Assembly (NCBI RefSeq): GCF_013314975.1
Contig: NZ_JABTYH010000024.1
Span: forward strand, 1 to 64,000
Length of the DNA stretch: 64,000 nucleotides
Reading direction: 5' to 3'
DNA from: Pseudarthrobacter oxydans
Lineage (GTDB): Bacteria > Actinomycetota > Actinomycetes > Actinomycetales > Micrococcaceae
Positions 45,679 through 53,514 of this stretch are shown here, in pieces. Numbering within the stretch: the stretch's first letter is position 1; the number at the start of each line of letters is the position of its first letter. The notes beneath the pieces were generated by a model. That model was given only the letters and a program-made list of their open reading frames with translations, had not been told where the DNA came from and ran no database searches. The position numbers and the translations under genes were made by a program.

Positions 45679-46149
45679 ATGAGAACAGGCCCTCGATCTC
45701 AGAGACACGTCCTCACGGCGTTTCTCGCAGCCCTGGCCCTCCTGAGCCTGCCCGGATGTACTGCGGCGCCGGAGGAGGACTGGTATGCCATCGCAAACGG
45801 GGCCGACACTGATCTGGGGGACATCGAGGTACGGAGCCTGCTGCTTGTTGCCTTCGAGAAAAACGAAACCGGCCGGCTCCTGGGGACACTGTTCAACAGC
45901 TCTGATGGACCGGTAGAAGTCACCTTTTCTGACGAGGATGACAGCGTCACTATCCGAGTGGAGGGCCAATCCGATTTCGGACTCGACACCAACCCACACT
46001 TCTTTTCCTCCGTCAGCGAGATCCCCGGGTCGAGAGTGCCGGTCACCATCTCTGTAGGATCCGAGAGCACAAAGCTGGACACACCAGTAGTCGGCGGAAA
46101 CCTTCCCGCTTACCGCCCATACCTGCCGACAAGCACCCCATCGGCCTAA
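45679..46149 (+). CDS. Putative secreted lipoprotein of unknown function
   Basis: A 156-aa protein with a signal peptide (RHVLTAFLAALALLSLPGC) ending in the lipobox LPGC. The mature part is acidic and predicted beta-rich (DIEVRSLLLVAFEKNETGRL, LFNSSDGPVEVTFSDEDDSV, GSRVPVTISVGS), like small cupin- or Ig-like lipoproteins. ATG 45679 has AGGACAAG upstream; an in-frame ATG 24 bp earlier exists. No recognised domain. A strong hairpin follows 67 bp after the stop. Confidence 0.75.
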   Translation: MRTGPRSQRHVLTAFLAALALLSLPGCTAAPEEDWYAIANGADTDLGDIEVRSLLLVAFEKNETGRLLGTLFNSSDGPVEVTFSDEDDSVTIRVEGQSDFGLDTNPHFFSSVSEIPGSRVPVTISVGSESTKLDTPVVGGNLPAYRPYLPTSTPSA

Positions 46150-46216
46150 TTCCGCACTGATGCCCGTCCCAGTGTCGCACCGGCCGTCTCAGTAGAAGAT
46201 TGGCTGCACAGCGGGA

Positions 46217-46253
46217 GAGGGTGGGGGAGGCCGCAGCGACCTCCCCCACCCTC
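46217..46253. terminator. Strong hairpin in convergent intergenic region
   Basis: GAGGGTGGGGGAGG pairs perfectly with CCTCCCCCACCCTC (14 bp) around a 9-nt loop, followed on the plus strand by TTCGTGTTT. It lies between the plus-strand lipoprotein gene and the minus-strand ribokinase gene, so it probably terminates the former and may act in both directions. Confidence 0.75.
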
Positions 46254-46301
46254 TTCGTGTTTCCTGGCGTCGCGCACGACGGCGGCGCCTGGCGTATGTC
46301 C

Positions 46302-47267
46302 CTAAACCCTCAGCAGACGGGCGACATCCGCCGCCTCCGGGTACGCAGCCTGCGTTCCCTTCCGTGTGGTGGCCAGGGCGGCTGCCACGGACGCGTAGGC
46401 AGCCGCTCCGGCGAGCGCGTCCCCGGCGGCCAGCCTTACGGCAACGGCACCGGTGAAGGCGTCACCCGCCCCGGTGGTATCCACGGCCTTGACCGTCGTG
46501 GGCGCAATCCGGACCACCCGGGAACCCTCGGGCGCAGCCGAGTCCAGCACCACTGAGCCCTGCGAACCGAGGGTCACCAGCACCTGCCGGATCCCCCGCT
46601 CCGCAAACCGCCGGCGTACCCTGTCCCACTCGGAATCAGCAGCACCGGGGTCCGGGGTGGCGGCACCGTCGCCCAGGAACAGCGCGGCCTCATGCGCGTT
46701 GACCAGCAGGACCTCGGTGAGGGCTGTCAGCTCCTCCGGTACCTCGCCGTACGGCGAGAGATTGAGCAAAACTGTTGCGCCGGCGTCGTGCCCTGCCTTT
46801 GCCGCGGCGAGCACCGTCTCCATGCCCACCTCCAGGCAAAGGCAGACGACGGCGGCCTGCTCCAGGACGTCCGAGGCCTCCGCCACGTCCGCCGGGGACA
46901 GGGTGCCGTTGGCGCCGGCCGAGATGATGATGTTGTTCTCGCCGCCGGCATCCACCGCGATGACCGCCACGCCCGTGGGCTCGGACGCTGCGCGGACGTG
47001 CCCGACGTCCACCCCGGCGCGAGCGGCGGAGGACAGCAGCATGGCGCCGTTCGGGTCCTCCCCCACCGCGCCCACCAGGCTGACGCTCCCGCCCAGCCGG
47101 CTCGCGGCAACCGCCTGGTTGGCGCTCTTCCCGCCCGGGTTCACAGCGAATCCGTTGCCGTGCACCGTCTCGCCGGGGAGCGGAAGGCGTTCGCAGTAGA
47201 TGGTGAGGTCGGCATTCAGGGAGCCGACGACGACGATCCGGCCTGCCTTTTCGACGGCGGCGTTCAC
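46302..47267 (-). CDS. rbsK: Ribokinase
   Basis: PfkB-family kinase forming ribose 5-phosphate, 321 aa. Seen: VVGSLNADLTIYCERLPLPGE, the GGKSANQAVAASRLGGSVSL substrate loop with the di-glycine, and DTTGAGDAFTGAVAVRLAAG with catalytic Asp. It overlaps the MFS gene by 4 nt and completes a pathway: nucleoside uptake, hydrolysis to base plus ribose, ribose phosphorylation. The frame is intact over its full length. Confidence 0.92.
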   Translation of the reverse strand: MNAAVEKAGRIVVVGSLNADLTIYCERLPLPGETVHGNGFAVNPGGKSANQAVAASRLGGSVSLVGAVGEDPNGAMLLSSAARAGVDVGHVRAASEPTGVAVIAVDAGGENNIIISAGANGTLSPADVAEASDVLEQAAVVCLCLEVGMETVLAAAKAGHDAGATVLLNLSPYGEVPEELTALTEVLLVNAHEAALFLGDGAATPDPGAADSEWDRVRRRFAERGIRQVLVTLGSQGSVVLDSAAPEGSRVVRIAPTTVKAVDTTGAGDAFTGAVAVRLAAGDALAGAAAYASVAAALATTRKGTQAAYPEAADVARLLRV

Positions 47268-48691
47268 TCCGCCACCTCGGCTTCAACCGGCTTGGGGATC
47301 AGGAGCGAGGCGGCGAACGCTGCGATGGTGAGCGCGAGGCCGACCACCACGACGGTCAGGTAGGACGCCTTCGCATCGCCGAGGGACGCCGTCGCCACCA
47401 GGACGGCGGGCAGCACCAGGAAGCTGAGGCCTGCGCCCAGGTTGAAGGCACCCGCGTTCATGCCCGGCAGGAAGCCCGGGTTGCCGGCGGGTGAAAGGAC
47501 AACACCGAGTCCGTTGAGCATGATGTTGACCGTACCGGCGTACATGATGCCCAGCAACACCGTGCCGGCGATCATCAGCGGCAGGCTGTTCAGGCCGAAG
47601 AACGCGATGATGGCCAGCGCCGCGATGCTGCCCAGAAGGCCGATGCGCAGCACCCTGGTGTACCCGACGACCGGTGCGAGCCTGCCGCTGAGGGGTCCCA
47701 CCGCCCAGCCGAGCAGTGCATAGGGAGTGAGAATGATGAGCGACATCTCGGTGGGTCCGATGCCGAAACCGGGGTCGGCGGCCTGGACGTAGGCGGGCAC
47801 TATGCCGTTGATGACGGCGAAGATGCCGGTCATGGTCAGCGTGGTGGTGAGCAGCGGCGCCCAGGTGGAGCGCTGGCGCAGGTGCACGGTTTCCACCATT
47901 GGCTGGCTGGCCCGCTTTTCGGTCCGCCAGAACAGGTAGAACGCGGCGGCGGATACCAGCACCAGCGCCAGGCTCAGCATCAGGGTGCCGGAGGAGAAGG
48001 CGCCCACCAGCTTGGCGCCTTCGTTCAGGGCGGTAAGCAGCGCGCCCACGGCGACCACGATGAAGAACACGCCCAGCCAGTCCATCCGGGTGCCGGCGGC
48101 CGGCTTGCTTTCACCGGCCAGGAAAGCGATCAGCGCGGTGGCAGCCAGGGCCAGCACCACCATGAGCCAGAAGATGCTGCGGAAGCCGAAGTGCTCGGCG
48201 AAGTAGCCGCCCACAAAGGAGTCCACACCGGCCACGCCGCCGTTGACGGCCGTGATCAGGCCCATGAGGGTGCCGTATTTCCGCGGGTTGCTGACCGCGG
48301 AGCGCAGCATGATGAGGCAGAGCGGAACGGTGGGGCCGCTGACGCCCTGGATGATGCGGCCCACGAAGAGCCAGGTGACGTCCGGGGCGAGGGCTGCGAT
48401 GACGGACCCCACGGCCATCAGGAGCATCATGCCCACGAGGATCTTCTTGCGGCCCACGATGTCGCTCAGGCGGGGCAGGAACAGGGAGAACAGGGCGGCC
48501 GCGGTGAAGAACCATGTCTGCGAGAGGCCGATGACGGCCTGGTCCGTGTTGAGCTCCTCGCCCATGGTCACCAGAGCGGGACTGAGCATGGAGGCGTTGA
48601 GCTGGAAGGCCACGCAGGCTGCCAGCAGGGCGACCATCAGGGCGGTGACGTTGCCCTTGGCGGTCCGGGTTTCGAGGACGGTGGCGGTCAT
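47264..48691 (-). CDS. MFS transporter, probable nucleoside importer
   Basis: A 475-aa membrane protein with about 12-14 hydrophobic segments. The MFS signature between helices 2 and 3 reads FLPRLSDIVGRKKILVG. Start ATG 48691 directly abuts the nucleoside hydrolase stop; the end overlaps ribokinase by 4 nt. Sequence style is that of the drug:H+ antiporter branch, but the operon partners indicate nucleoside or ribose uptake (inference). Confidence 0.9.
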   Translation of the reverse strand: MTATVLETRTAKGNVTALMVALLAACVAFQLNASMLSPALVTMGEELNTDQAVIGLSQTWFFTAAALFSLFLPRLSDIVGRKKILVGMMLLMAVGSVIAALAPDVTWLFVGRIIQGVSGPTVPLCLIMLRSAVSNPRKYGTLMGLITAVNGGVAGVDSFVGGYFAEHFGFRSIFWLMVVLALAATALIAFLAGESKPAAGTRMDWLGVFFIVVAVGALLTALNEGAKLVGAFSSGTLMLSLALVLVSAAAFYLFWRTEKRASQPMVETVHLRQRSTWAPLLTTTLTMTGIFAVINGIVPAYVQAADPGFGIGPTEMSLIILTPYALLGWAVGPLSGRLAPVVGYTRVLRIGLLGSIAALAIIAFFGLNSLPLMIAGTVLLGIMYAGTVNIMLNGLGVVLSPAGNPGFLPGMNAGAFNLGAGLSFLVLPAVLVATASLGDAKASYLTVVVVGLALTIAAFAASLLIPKPVEAEVAE

Positions 48692-49765
48692 TTACTTGAC
48701 CCCTCCGGCGGTGAGGGAGTCACTTGCGTCGCGGACGAGGTCGGCCGTGTACTGTGTGCGGGCGTCACCGGTGAGCGGATCACCGATGCGTTCCAGCGCG
48801 TCGGTGACCAGGTTCCAGAACTTTTCGTGGTCCAGGTCCACGGCGACGCTGGTGTGGCAGTCCGCCGGCGCGGGGGCGCGGAAGTCCGCCACCGTCATGC
48901 CGAGCGTCAGCGTGCCCTGCAGCTCAATGTCCACCGGCACCTTGCGGGTGGTGACGATGCTGGGGTCGATCACGTAGGCCACGGCGCAGGGGTCGTGCAC
49001 CGGCGGGTGGTCGAAGCCCTGGGCGTCCTTGTAGGTGTGGGCGAAGAAATCCATGAGTTCGGTGACGAACTTTGTGGGCCTGGTGCCGATCGCGGCAATC
49101 TTTTGCACGACGTCCGGGGTGGCGAGCGCCTGGTGGGTCAGGTCCAGGCCCACCATCACCACCGGCCACTTTTCGTTGAAGACGATGTGCGCGGCCTCGG
49201 GGTCGATGATGATGTTGAACTCGGCCACGGCGCTCCAGTTGCCCACGTGGTAGCCGCCGCCCATGAGGACAACTTCCTTCACGCGCTCCACGATGCGCGG
49301 TTCCTTCCGGGCGGCGAGGGCGATGTTGGTCAGGCCGGCGGTGGGCACCAGGGTGACGGTGCCGGGCTCGTGCGCCATGACGGTATCGATAATGAGGTCC
49401 ACCGCGTGGCGGGGGTCCAGGTCGATGTCCGACGGCGGAAGTTCCGGGCCGTCCATGCCGCTGTCCCCATGGATGTCCGGGGCGGTTTCGATGCTCCTCA
49501 CCAGGGGGCGTCCGCAGCCGGCGGCGAAGGGGACACCGGTGATGCCGGCGATGGTGCCGACGGCCAGGGCGTTGCGGGTGACCTTTTCCAGGGTCTGGTT
49601 TCCCACGACCGTTGTGACGGCCAGCAGGTCGATGTCCGGGTTGCCGTGGGCGAGCAGCAACGCCACAGCGTCGTCATGCCCGGGGTCGCAGTCAAGAATG
49701 ATCTTTTTGCGGCCGGAGGATTGCCGGTCAAGGGAAGGGGCAGTGGGTTCCACGATGATCTCCAC
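48692..49765 (-). CDS. Nucleoside hydrolase (inosine-uridine preferring type)
   Basis: Cleaves the N-glycosidic bond of ribonucleosides, 357 aa. The N-terminal calcium-binding motif DCDPGHDDAVALLLAHG is diagnostic; VPTAGLTNIALAARKEPRIV and VLMGGGYHVGNWSAVAEFNI with the downstream DPEAA also match. The start is GTG 49765, with no strong ribosome site visible; GTG 49753 is an alternative. First gene of a three-gene operon with an MFS transporter and ribokinase; twin LacI operators lie ~90-125 bp upstream. Confidence 0.93.
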   Translation of the reverse strand: MEIIVEPTAPSLDRQSSGRKKIILDCDPGHDDAVALLLAHGNPDIDLLAVTTVVGNQTLEKVTRNALAVGTIAGITGVPFAAGCGRPLVRSIETAPDIHGDSGMDGPELPPSDIDLDPRHAVDLIIDTVMAHEPGTVTLVPTAGLTNIALAARKEPRIVERVKEVVLMGGGYHVGNWSAVAEFNIIIDPEAAHIVFNEKWPVVMVGLDLTHQALATPDVVQKIAAIGTRPTKFVTELMDFFAHTYKDAQGFDHPPVHDPCAVAYVIDPSIVTTRKVPVDIELQGTLTLGMTVADFRAPAPADCHTSVAVDLDHEKFWNLVTDALERIGDPLTGDARTQYTADLVRDASDSLTAGGVK

Positions 49766-49850
49766 GTCGTTGGGGCCCGCGCCAGGTGTATCACTTGTTG
49801 CGCGGGGAGCTGAAGCGTTCAGGAGAGATCATGGCAGTGTTGTGGGGCAC

Positions 49851-49889
49851 ACGTCAAACGCTTGACGTAAACGCAGGTCAAGCGCTTGA
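49851..49889. promoter_or_regulatory. Twin LacI-type operators of the nucleoside operon
   Basis: ACGTCAAACGCTTGACGT (49851-49868) and the perfect palindrome TCAAGCGCTTGA (49878-49889) share the consensus TCAARCGYTTGA, with a 24-bp centre-to-centre spacing. They lie upstream of the nucleoside hydrolase gene. The LacI regulator at 50714 is the nearest candidate to bind them. Confidence 0.7.
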
Positions 49890-49944
49890 TGCCAGCGCCT
49901 GCGCGGAGGGGAGCTGGATGGTGTTGCGCGTGGACGGGGCCGGG

Positions 49945-50160
49945 TTAGTGGCGCTTCTCCTTGGGCTGCCCGGCGGCCGGGTGTGCCTGGGCCTCGTGCT
50001 GTTCGTACCTCTGGCGGGCCTCCTGGAGGTGCTGTTCAAGCTTCTCCTCTGCCTCCCGCCGGCGCTGCCCAATGGTCCGGATCTCCTGGGTGGTCGGCGC
50101 AACGTGGGCGTGCTGGCGGGGGCCAAGGTCCCGCGCGGTTGCATGGCTGGTATCGCTCAT
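49945..50160 (-). CDS. Small hydrophilic coiled-coil protein
   Basis: A possible 71-aa protein starting at ATG 50160: TTQEIRTIGQRRREAEEKLE then QHLQEARQRYEQHEAQAH, a charged helical stretch with a Pro/Lys/His tail (AAGQPKEKRH). The frame is open further upstream without features. No clear ribosome site. The biased helical composition favours a real gene, but no family is recognised. Confidence 0.45.
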   Translation of the reverse strand: MSDTSHATARDLGPRQHAHVAPTTQEIRTIGQRRREAEEKLEQHLQEARQRYEQHEAQAHPAAGQPKEKRH

Positions 50161-50309
50161 ACGGGCATCGTCCCACCAGAGCCCCCGGTCCGGAAGGCCT
50201 GTATGACCTGCATTTTTCGGGGTGCCGGAGAGCGCCCATTTTGCTGTCCGGCGGCCCCCTCCGCGGGGCGTGATTGCCACGCCATGCGTGGCTTTGTAGG
50301 CTCACTGCC

Positions 50310-50678
50310 ATGCTTCCACTTGGCTTCCTGGACATTGCGTCGCTCGACCCGTCCCGCTCCGCAGCGTTCTATGAGGGTGTCCTTGGCTTCGAGACCACCA
50401 CCGGAGTCCACAGCAGGTTCCGCGCCGGCAACATTGACGGCGGATTTCCTGACCTGTTGCGCGGCTTCCCGCCCGTCATTGAAGTTCTTGAGCCCGGCGA
50501 CATCCTGCCCTACTTCGAGCCTGCAGACCTGGGCGCGGCGCTCGAAAGCGCCGTCCGCTTGGGCGGAAAGGTGCTCCTCCATCCCGTCGAGAGCGCACCC
50601 GGCCACTGGGTTGCCATTGTCGCCGACCCCTCCGGCGCCAAGATCGCCCTGACCCGCATCGACCGGCAGGCACAGTAA
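50310..50678 (+). CDS. VOC (glyoxalase/dioxygenase fold) family protein
   Basis: A 122-aa protein with the VOC pattern: LGFLDIASLDPSRSAAFYEG at the start, VLGFETTTGVHSRFRAGNID, then VRLGGKVLLHPVESAPGHWV and AIVADPSGAKIALTRID. ATG 50310 is used because it starts the fold; upstream in-frame codons add nothing recognisable. The function is not predictable from context. Confidence 0.8.
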   Translation: MLPLGFLDIASLDPSRSAAFYEGVLGFETTTGVHSRFRAGNIDGGFPDLLRGFPPVIEVLEPGDILPYFEPADLGAALESAVRLGGKVLLHPVESAPGHWVAIVADPSGAKIALTRIDRQAQ

Positions 50679-50713
50679 CCCGCAGCCCGCCTGCTGCCTA
50701 CTACGATCGAGGT

Positions 50714-51760
50714 ATGGAATCCGCGGAACAGCTGCAGCAGCCCGCGCGTTCGCGGCGGATCACGGCGGCGATGGTGGCCGCCAGGGCAGGGGTCTCCACG
50801 GCCACCGTCTCGCTGGTGGCCAACGGCAAGACCGCCGGCCGGGTCTCCGAGGACAACATTTCCAGGGTCCGGGAGGCAATCGCCGAGCTTGGCTACGTGG
50901 TGGACGGCATCGGCAGTTCGCTGGCCAAGGGGGTGAGCTCGATCGTGATCCTGGTGGCGCCGGACATCTCCAACCCCTTCTTCGCCAAGGTGATCGCCGG
51001 GGTGCGGGAGTCCCTGGGCCCGCGGTACCAGCTGCTGCTGTCCGTGACGGAGGCCGGCGAGTCCCCCCGGGCCGACGACGTCCGGCGGCTCATGTCCCTG
51101 CGCCCGGCAGGGCTCCTGGTGGACGCACCCAGCGCAGGCTTCCTCGAGGACCTCGCGTCGCCGTCGCCCGTTGTGCTGCTGGACGCGCCCGGGCTGGAGG
51201 CCTACGCGCCGTCGGTGAACCTGGACGTGGCAAGCGGTGCGCGGGAACTGGCGGCGCACCTGGCAGACGCGGGGCACCGCGAGGCGGCGTACGTGGACAG
51301 CGTCACGGGCACGGAAACCTTTGCGCTCCGCCGGAAAGCCTTCCTGGAGGAGGCGGCCGCCCGCGGCATCACCGTTGGGGCGGACCGCATAATCAGCACC
51401 ACCATCGACGTCGGCACGGCGGCTTCAGCCTTCGCCGCCGCCTGGCCGGGGTGGCAGCGGAAGGGGGTGACCGCCGTCGTCTGCGGCACGGACACGCACG
51501 CCTACGGTGTGCTGCAGGAGGCCCGCGTGGCCGGCGTGCGTATTCCGGAGGAGCTGGCGGTGGCCGGCTTCGACGACCTCCCCTATTCGGCCACGAGCAA
51601 TCCCGGGCTCACCAGCGTCCACCTGCCCGCCACCCCCCTGGGACTGAAGGCCGGAGAGCAGCTGCGCCGCCTCATGGAAGGCGGGGTGCTCGAACAGTCC
51701 GGGGTCACGCTGGAGAGTTCTCTGGTGGTGCGCGGATCCACGGCCGCAGCGGAACGCTGA
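50714..51760 (+). CDS. LacI family transcriptional regulator
   Basis: A 348-aa repressor. Helix-turn-helix RITAAMVAARAGVSTATVSL followed by LGYVVDGIGSSLAKGVSSIV and the effector domain (ILVAPDISNPFFAKVIAGVR; VAGFDDLPYSATSNPGLTSV). It lies 0.9 kb from the nucleoside-hydrolase promoter with its two TCAARCGYTTGA operators and is the likely ligand-responsive repressor of that operon. This assignment is by proximity. Confidence 0.92.
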   Translation: MESAEQLQQPARSRRITAAMVAARAGVSTATVSLVANGKTAGRVSEDNISRVREAIAELGYVVDGIGSSLAKGVSSIVILVAPDISNPFFAKVIAGVRESLGPRYQLLLSVTEAGESPRADDVRRLMSLRPAGLLVDAPSAGFLEDLASPSPVVLLDAPGLEAYAPSVNLDVASGARELAAHLADAGHREAAYVDSVTGTETFALRRKAFLEEAAARGITVGADRIISTTIDVGTAASAFAAAWPGWQRKGVTAVVCGTDTHAYGVLQEARVAGVRIPEELAVAGFDDLPYSATSNPGLTSVHLPATPLGLKAGEQLRRLMEGGVLEQSGVTLESSLVVRGSTAAAER

Positions 51761-51809
51761 GGGCGCCCGGCGCCACCGTTCTGTCAGTACCCGGCCGTAA
51801 GCTGGAACC

Positions 51810-52916
51810 ATGCCGAGTCATTGGGACAGCCTGGACGCGAGCCTGCGCGAATCCGTGGAGCAGAACGTGGAGATCTACGAGCGCGTCCGCCCTGCCCTGA
51901 AACTGGTCACCCGGGATGTCCTGCTGACCCTGCGGGACATGCTGAAGGACTCCGAGGTCACCCCGCTGTTCGTCACCGGGCGCACCAAAACGGTGGAGTC
52001 ATTCAAGGAGAAGATTTCACGGATCGAGGAACCGCTGGAACCGGGCGGGCCGCCCGTCCTGAAGTTCCCGGACCCGTTCCGGACGCTCAATGACATGGTG
52101 GGGATCCGGGTGATCACCAAGCTCCCGGCCGAGAATGCGGTGGTGGCCAACATCATCAAGCACCAGCGCCAGCTCTTCGACTGCCGCGGGGACCGGGAAA
52201 AGGACATCGGCTCCATCGAATCCGGCACCTACGGATATTCCAGCCGGCACCTGATCCTGCGGACCATCCAGAACGAGGCCGTGAAGGAGTACCAGCAGGT
52301 TTTCAACCCGGACGCCGTGCCCAACGGCAGCTACTTCTTTGAGTGCCAGATCCGGACGATTTTTGCCCACGCGTGGAGCGAGATCGAGCACGACATCCGG
52401 TTCAAGGCCGAGGACCCGCGCGCCTGGACCCCGCACTTCGACCGGCAGTTCACCGCCACCGCCGCCATGCTGGAGACGGTGGAGACAGCCTTCGCGGACC
52501 TGCATGAGCGCTATGAGGAAGTCCGCAGTTTTTGGGACGCCGACGGCGAGGGCGCCGCGCCGCTGACGCCCAACCGCATCCGGGACGTCTGGCGGACGCT
52601 GCTGCCCCACGTGGACCGCAAGGTGGATGACGACTGGGGCTGGGCCGCCGAACTCCTGGCCGCGCACGGCCTCAACCAGACCATGCAGCTGGCCGGCCTG
52701 CTCAGCGCCAACCGCATCACCGAAGTCCGGAAAGCCCTGGACCACCGCTATTCCCCCGGCCCCGACAGGCTGCTCGACGACCTGCTGCTGTGGCAGTACG
52801 GCACCAAACACATCGACCTCACCGCGGAAGCGTCCGACGCCGTCCCGCATCCGCGGCGCGACAGCCTGATGCGGCGGCTGCGGCAGATCGAGCGGTACCG
52901 GCTCACCAAGAAGTAG
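51810..52916 (+). CDS. RelA/SpoT-domain protein (small alarmone synthetase-like)
   Basis: A (p)ppGpp synthetase-like protein of 368 aa without HD hydrolase, TGS or ACT domains. Synthetase motifs are intact: GRTKTVESFKEKISRIEEPL, DMVGIRVITKL, GTYGYSSRHLILRTIQ and FECQIRTIFAHAWSEIEHDI. The synthetase domain takes residues ~20-235. About 130 further C-terminal residues (NRIRDVWRTLLPHVDRKVDD onward) form an extension not found in short alarmone synthetases. Stand-alone gene. Confidence 0.87.
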   Translation: MPSHWDSLDASLRESVEQNVEIYERVRPALKLVTRDVLLTLRDMLKDSEVTPLFVTGRTKTVESFKEKISRIEEPLEPGGPPVLKFPDPFRTLNDMVGIRVITKLPAENAVVANIIKHQRQLFDCRGDREKDIGSIESGTYGYSSRHLILRTIQNEAVKEYQQVFNPDAVPNGSYFFECQIRTIFAHAWSEIEHDIRFKAEDPRAWTPHFDRQFTATAAMLETVETAFADLHERYEEVRSFWDADGEGAAPLTPNRIRDVWRTLLPHVDRKVDDDWGWAAELLAAHGLNQTMQLAGLLSANRITEVRKALDHRYSPGPDRLLDDLLLWQYGTKHIDLTAEASDAVPHPRRDSLMRRLRQIERYRLTKK

Positions 52917-52977
52917 GGAGTCCAGGTCTGCGGGCAGCCTGCCGTTGCCTGCAGACTGTCCCGTGAGTTCCGCCACC

Positions 52978-53000
52978 TTATTTTGATGCACTCAAAATAA
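52978..53000. promoter_or_regulatory. AT-rich inverted repeat, likely operator
   Basis: TTATTTTGA-TGCAC-TCAAAATAA: perfect 9-bp arms with a 5-nt spacer, very AT-rich against its surroundings. It lies 61 bp after the RelA-domain gene and 206 bp before the 81-aa protein gene. The shape resembles MarR-family operators; no such regulator lies in the window. The remaining 53001-53205 leader shows no other gene. Confidence 0.55.
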
Positions 53001-53205
53001 GCCGTAACGTTGATGGCAGGCCATCGAAGCCCTGTCCGGGCTGTATGCGGGTGAACAGTTCCCCGAGCGCCAACGCGCCAGCTCCCCGCGCTGCATCGAA
53101 CCCCACCCCCACCGCCCCCCTGCGGACACCTGCAGGACTGACGCACATGGGAACGGCAGGGACCCGGATGGCAGCCGCCCAATCCTCACGCATCAGGAGA
53201 ACACC

Positions 53206-53451
53206 ATGACCCAGATCCTCGAACGCCCAGTGACCATCGAAGCAGCCCCGTCCGCCGTCATCGGGACACCCCGGGGCGGCAGCTATGTCACCCTGGCCGG
53301 CCACCTGGCCGACTTCCGCCGCACCGAGGCAGGCTACATATCGATTTCCGGCAGCGGCACGCGCACCGGGAACACAGCACAGGGCAGCTACGTGACCCTG
53401 CATTCGGCACCCCTGGGCACGACCGACATCAGCTACACGCGCCGGGGCTAA
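53206..53451 (+). CDS. Small protein with duplicated GSYVTL motif, unknown function
   Basis: An 81-aa protein. The sequence contains two copies of a short unit: RGGSYVTLAGHLADFRRTEA and AQGSYVTLHSAPLGTTDISY, separated by a Gly/Ser/Thr-rich turn region (SISGSGTRTGNTAQG). ATG 53206 has AGGAGAA 7 nt upstream. No signal peptide or membrane segment. I do not recognise a family; predicted to be beta-rich. The long leader with an AT-rich operator suggests regulated expression. Confidence 0.7.
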   Translation: MTQILERPVTIEAAPSAVIGTPRGGSYVTLAGHLADFRRTEAGYISISGSGTRTGNTAQGSYVTLHSAPLGTTDISYTRRG

Positions 53452-53514
53452 GGCGCGGTCCGCGGCGCTGCCGGTCCAGGCCGGAGCCTGCGCTGCCGTG
53501 GGCGCCTGCCGGCC

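Noticed and set aside
47882..49813. Very long plus-strand open frame (643 codons) opposite the nucleoside operon
   Set aside because: It is antisense to two well-supported genes, is rich in Gly, His and Val, and has no recognisable motif; it is a high-GC shadow frame.
49786..50652. 288-codon plus-strand frame upstream of the VOC gene
   Set aside because: It runs through the operator region and antisense to the small coiled-coil frame and then out of frame over the VOC gene; no homology pattern.
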